9,044 nt of DNA from an uncultured Clostridia bacterium (lineage in GTDB: Bacteria; Bacillota_A; Clostridia; Oscillospirales; Ruminococcaceae), in contig CAMVPV010000030.1 in assembly GCA_947169455.1 (NCBI GenBank), forward strand, positions 1 to 9,044, in the 5' to 3' direction. Below, one piece after another: positions 7,559 to 9,044 of the stretch. The notes beneath the pieces are model-generated. The model did no database searches. It had not been told where the DNA came from and saw only the letters and a list, made by a program, of their open reading frames with translations. The translations under genes and the position numbers were made by a program. Position 1 is the first letter of the stretch, and each line of letters starts with the position of its first letter.

Positions 7559-9044
7559 ATGTTTGAGAATCACAAGATATTCAAAACAGTATATGCCGGA
7601 AGAGAACTGACAGTCGAAACAGGCAAGACCTGCGGTCTTTCCAACGGTTCGTGCTGGGTGACCTGCGGCGAGACAGTCGTTATGGCAAACGTCACCGCAA
7701 GCGTCAAGCCCAGAGAGGGCATCGATTTCTTCCCCCTTTCCGTTGATTATGAGGAAAGGCTGTATTCCGTGGGAAGGATCCCCGGCTCTTTCACCAAGAG
7801 AGAGGGCAAGCCCTCCGAAAAATCCATACTCACATCGCGTATGGTCGATCGCCCCATCAGACCTCTCTTCCCCAAGGATATGAGGAACGATGTATCGGTA
7901 GTAATGACAGTCCTCTCGGTCGATCCCGACAACTCTCCCGAAATACTCGGCATGATAGCGACATCTATCGCCATCTCGATCTCCGATATCCCGTGGAACG
8001 GTCCTATCGCAGGTATCAGCGTGGGTCTTGTTGATGGAGAGTTCGTGCTCAACCCGACACTTGAACAGCGCGCAAAGAACGACCTCAACCTCACCGTTGC
8101 AGGTACTGCCGAGAAGATCGTTATGATCGAGGCAGGCGCGAACGAGGTCGATGATGAGACTATGCTCAACGCTATCATCACCGGTCATAAGGAAATACAG
8201 AAGATGGTAGCCTTCATCTCCGATATACAGAAGGAGATCGGCAAGAAGAAGTTTGAATTCGAGTCGATGGAAGTCGATCACGATATGTTTGACGCTATCG
8301 AGGAATTCGCTGCCGAAAGAGTGAAGTTCGCTCTCGATACAAACGACAAGAACGTCCGCGAGGAAAGGCTCAACCCCATAAAGGACGACATCCATGCGAA
8401 GTTTGACGAGCAGTACCCCGAAAAGATCGCTATGATCGACGAGTGCATCTACAAGCTCCAGAAAAAGATCGTCCGCAACTGGCTCTATGAGGGCAAACGC
8501 GTTGACGGCAGAGGAATCGACGAGATACGTCCCCTCGCCGCAGAAGTGGGACTTCTCCCCCGCGTTCACGGCTCGGGTCTTTTCACCAGAGGTCAGACAC
8601 AGGTGCTCACGATAGCTACTCTCGGTCCTGTAAGCGATGCACAGCGCATCGACGGACTTGACGAGGAAGATTCCAAGAGATATATGCACCACTACAATTT
8701 CCCGTCCTACTCGGTAGGCGAGACAAAGCCTTCAAGAGGACCCGGACGCCGTGAGATCGGTCACGGTGCTCTCGCAGAGCGTGCTCTCGAACCCGTTATC
8801 CCCTCCGTTGAGGAATTCCCCTACGCGCTCAGGCTCGTTTCGGAAGTGCTCTCCTCCAACGGTTCCACATCGCAGGGCTCGATCTGCGGCTCTACACTTG
8901 CTCTCATGGACGCAGGCGTTCCGATAAAGGCTCCCGTGGCAGGCATCTCCTGCGGACTTATCACACGCGACGACGGCAGCTTCATGACCATGGTAGATAT
9001 CCAGGGTCTTGAGGACTTCTTCGGCGATATGGACTTCAAGGTAG
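7559..9044 (+). CDS. pnp: Polyribonucleotide nucleotidyltransferase (PNPase), 3' truncated by window
   Basis: A phosphorolytic 3'-5' exoribonuclease that degrades mRNA and releases nucleoside diphosphates; it forms trimers in the cytosol. The frame runs open to the end of the window, giving 495 residues of an expected ~700. The first RNase PH-like domain (about 10-140) contains [44 protein letters not shown] helical linker follows. The second RNase PH domain starts near [15 protein letters not shown] and includes [28 protein letters not shown], and the phosphate-binding loop [10 protein letters not shown] around residue 436. The catalytic residues D486, D492 and K494 (in [13 protein letters not shown]) are present and fall at the E. 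coli numbers I recall. The KH and S1 RNA-binding domains would lie beyond the window. The start is ATG 7559; its site GGAGG (7542-7546) is 12 nt away, wider than usual. No convincing promoter of its own is visible, so it is probably expressed from the rpsO promoter, with the spacer hairpins as control points. Confidence 0.98.
   Translation, partial: MFENHKIFKTVYAGRELTVETGKTCGLSNGSCWVTCGETVVMANVTASVKPREGIDFFPLSVDYEERLYSVGRIPGSFTKREGKPSEKSILTSRMVDRPIRPLFPKDMRNDVSVVMTVLSVDPDNSPEILGMIATSIAISISDIPWNGPIAGISVGLVDGEFVLNPTLEQRAKNDLNLTVAGTAEKIVMIEAGANEVDDETMLNAIITGHKEIQKMVAFISDIQKEIGKKKFEFESMEVDHDMFDAIEEFAAERVKFALDTNDKNVREERLNPIKDDIHAKFDEQYPEKIAMIDECIYKLQKKIVRNWLYEGKRVDGRGIDEIRPLAAEVGLLPRVHGSGLFTRGQTQVLTIATLGPVSDAQRIDGLDEEDSKRYMHHYNFPSYSVGETKPSRGPGRREIGHGALAERALEPVIPSVEEFPYALRLVSEVLSSNGSTSQGSICGSTLALMDAGVPIKAPVAGISCGLITRDDGSFMTMVDIQGLEDFFGDMDFKV

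Noticed and set aside
7436..8692. A 418-codon open frame on the minus strand opposite pnp.
   Set aside because: It is a compositional shadow of pnp: the plus strand encodes a full PNPase with intact motifs, and the minus translation has no recognisable family.

Overview
The window is an ordinary chromosomal stretch of a low-redundancy bacterial genome with all genes on the + strand. Gene content points to a Clostridia/Oscillospiraceae organism close to Ruminococcus. The epimerase at 1038-2303 closely resembles, from memory, the cellobiose 2-epimerase of Ruminococcus albus, and the DUF4250, ComFB-like and MATE proteins also fit this group. Shine-Dalgarno sites are strong GGAGG types and codon use is moderately GC-rich, which produces long meaningless antisense frames. 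I see no mobile element, CRISPR array, tRNA or rRNA.

Layout. (1) 1-4268 is a tightly packed run: the 3' part of secA, a cellobiose 2-epimerase, a small ComFB-family protein and pyrG, with gaps of 19-35 nt and no visible terminator until the hairpin at 4288-4320. (2) 4358-6816 is a compact unit bounded by hairpin terminators: a DUF4250 protein, a MATE exporter, a VOC-fold protein and a nitroreductase. The last three are joined by ATGA stop/start overlaps, so they are probably translationally coupled. (3) 6893-9044 is the rpsO-pnp locus. A near-consensus sigma-A promoter (TTTACA-17-TATAAT with extended -10) drives a ~130-nt structured leader, then rpsO, then a 235-nt intergenic region rich in hairpins, then pnp, which runs off the window end just after its catalytic GDMDFK motif.

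How the genes work together. Block 1 mixes housekeeping (Sec export, CTP synthesis) with one carbohydrate gene suited to plant-fibre disaccharides. Block 2 looks like a small efflux/detoxification or redox cassette, an inference from gene families only. Block 3 couples ribosomal protein S15 to the exoribonuclease PNPase, a gene order conserved across many bacteria.

The most interesting signals are in noncoding RNA. The pnp leader has a ~20-bp A/U-rich duplex (7436-7496) followed immediately by an anti-Shine-Dalgarno stretch (7497-7503), a layout reminiscent of the RNase III/PNPase autoregulated pnp leader of E. coli. The rpsO leader has two mutually exclusive pairings. Neither has been tested here. 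No completely new system is evident.
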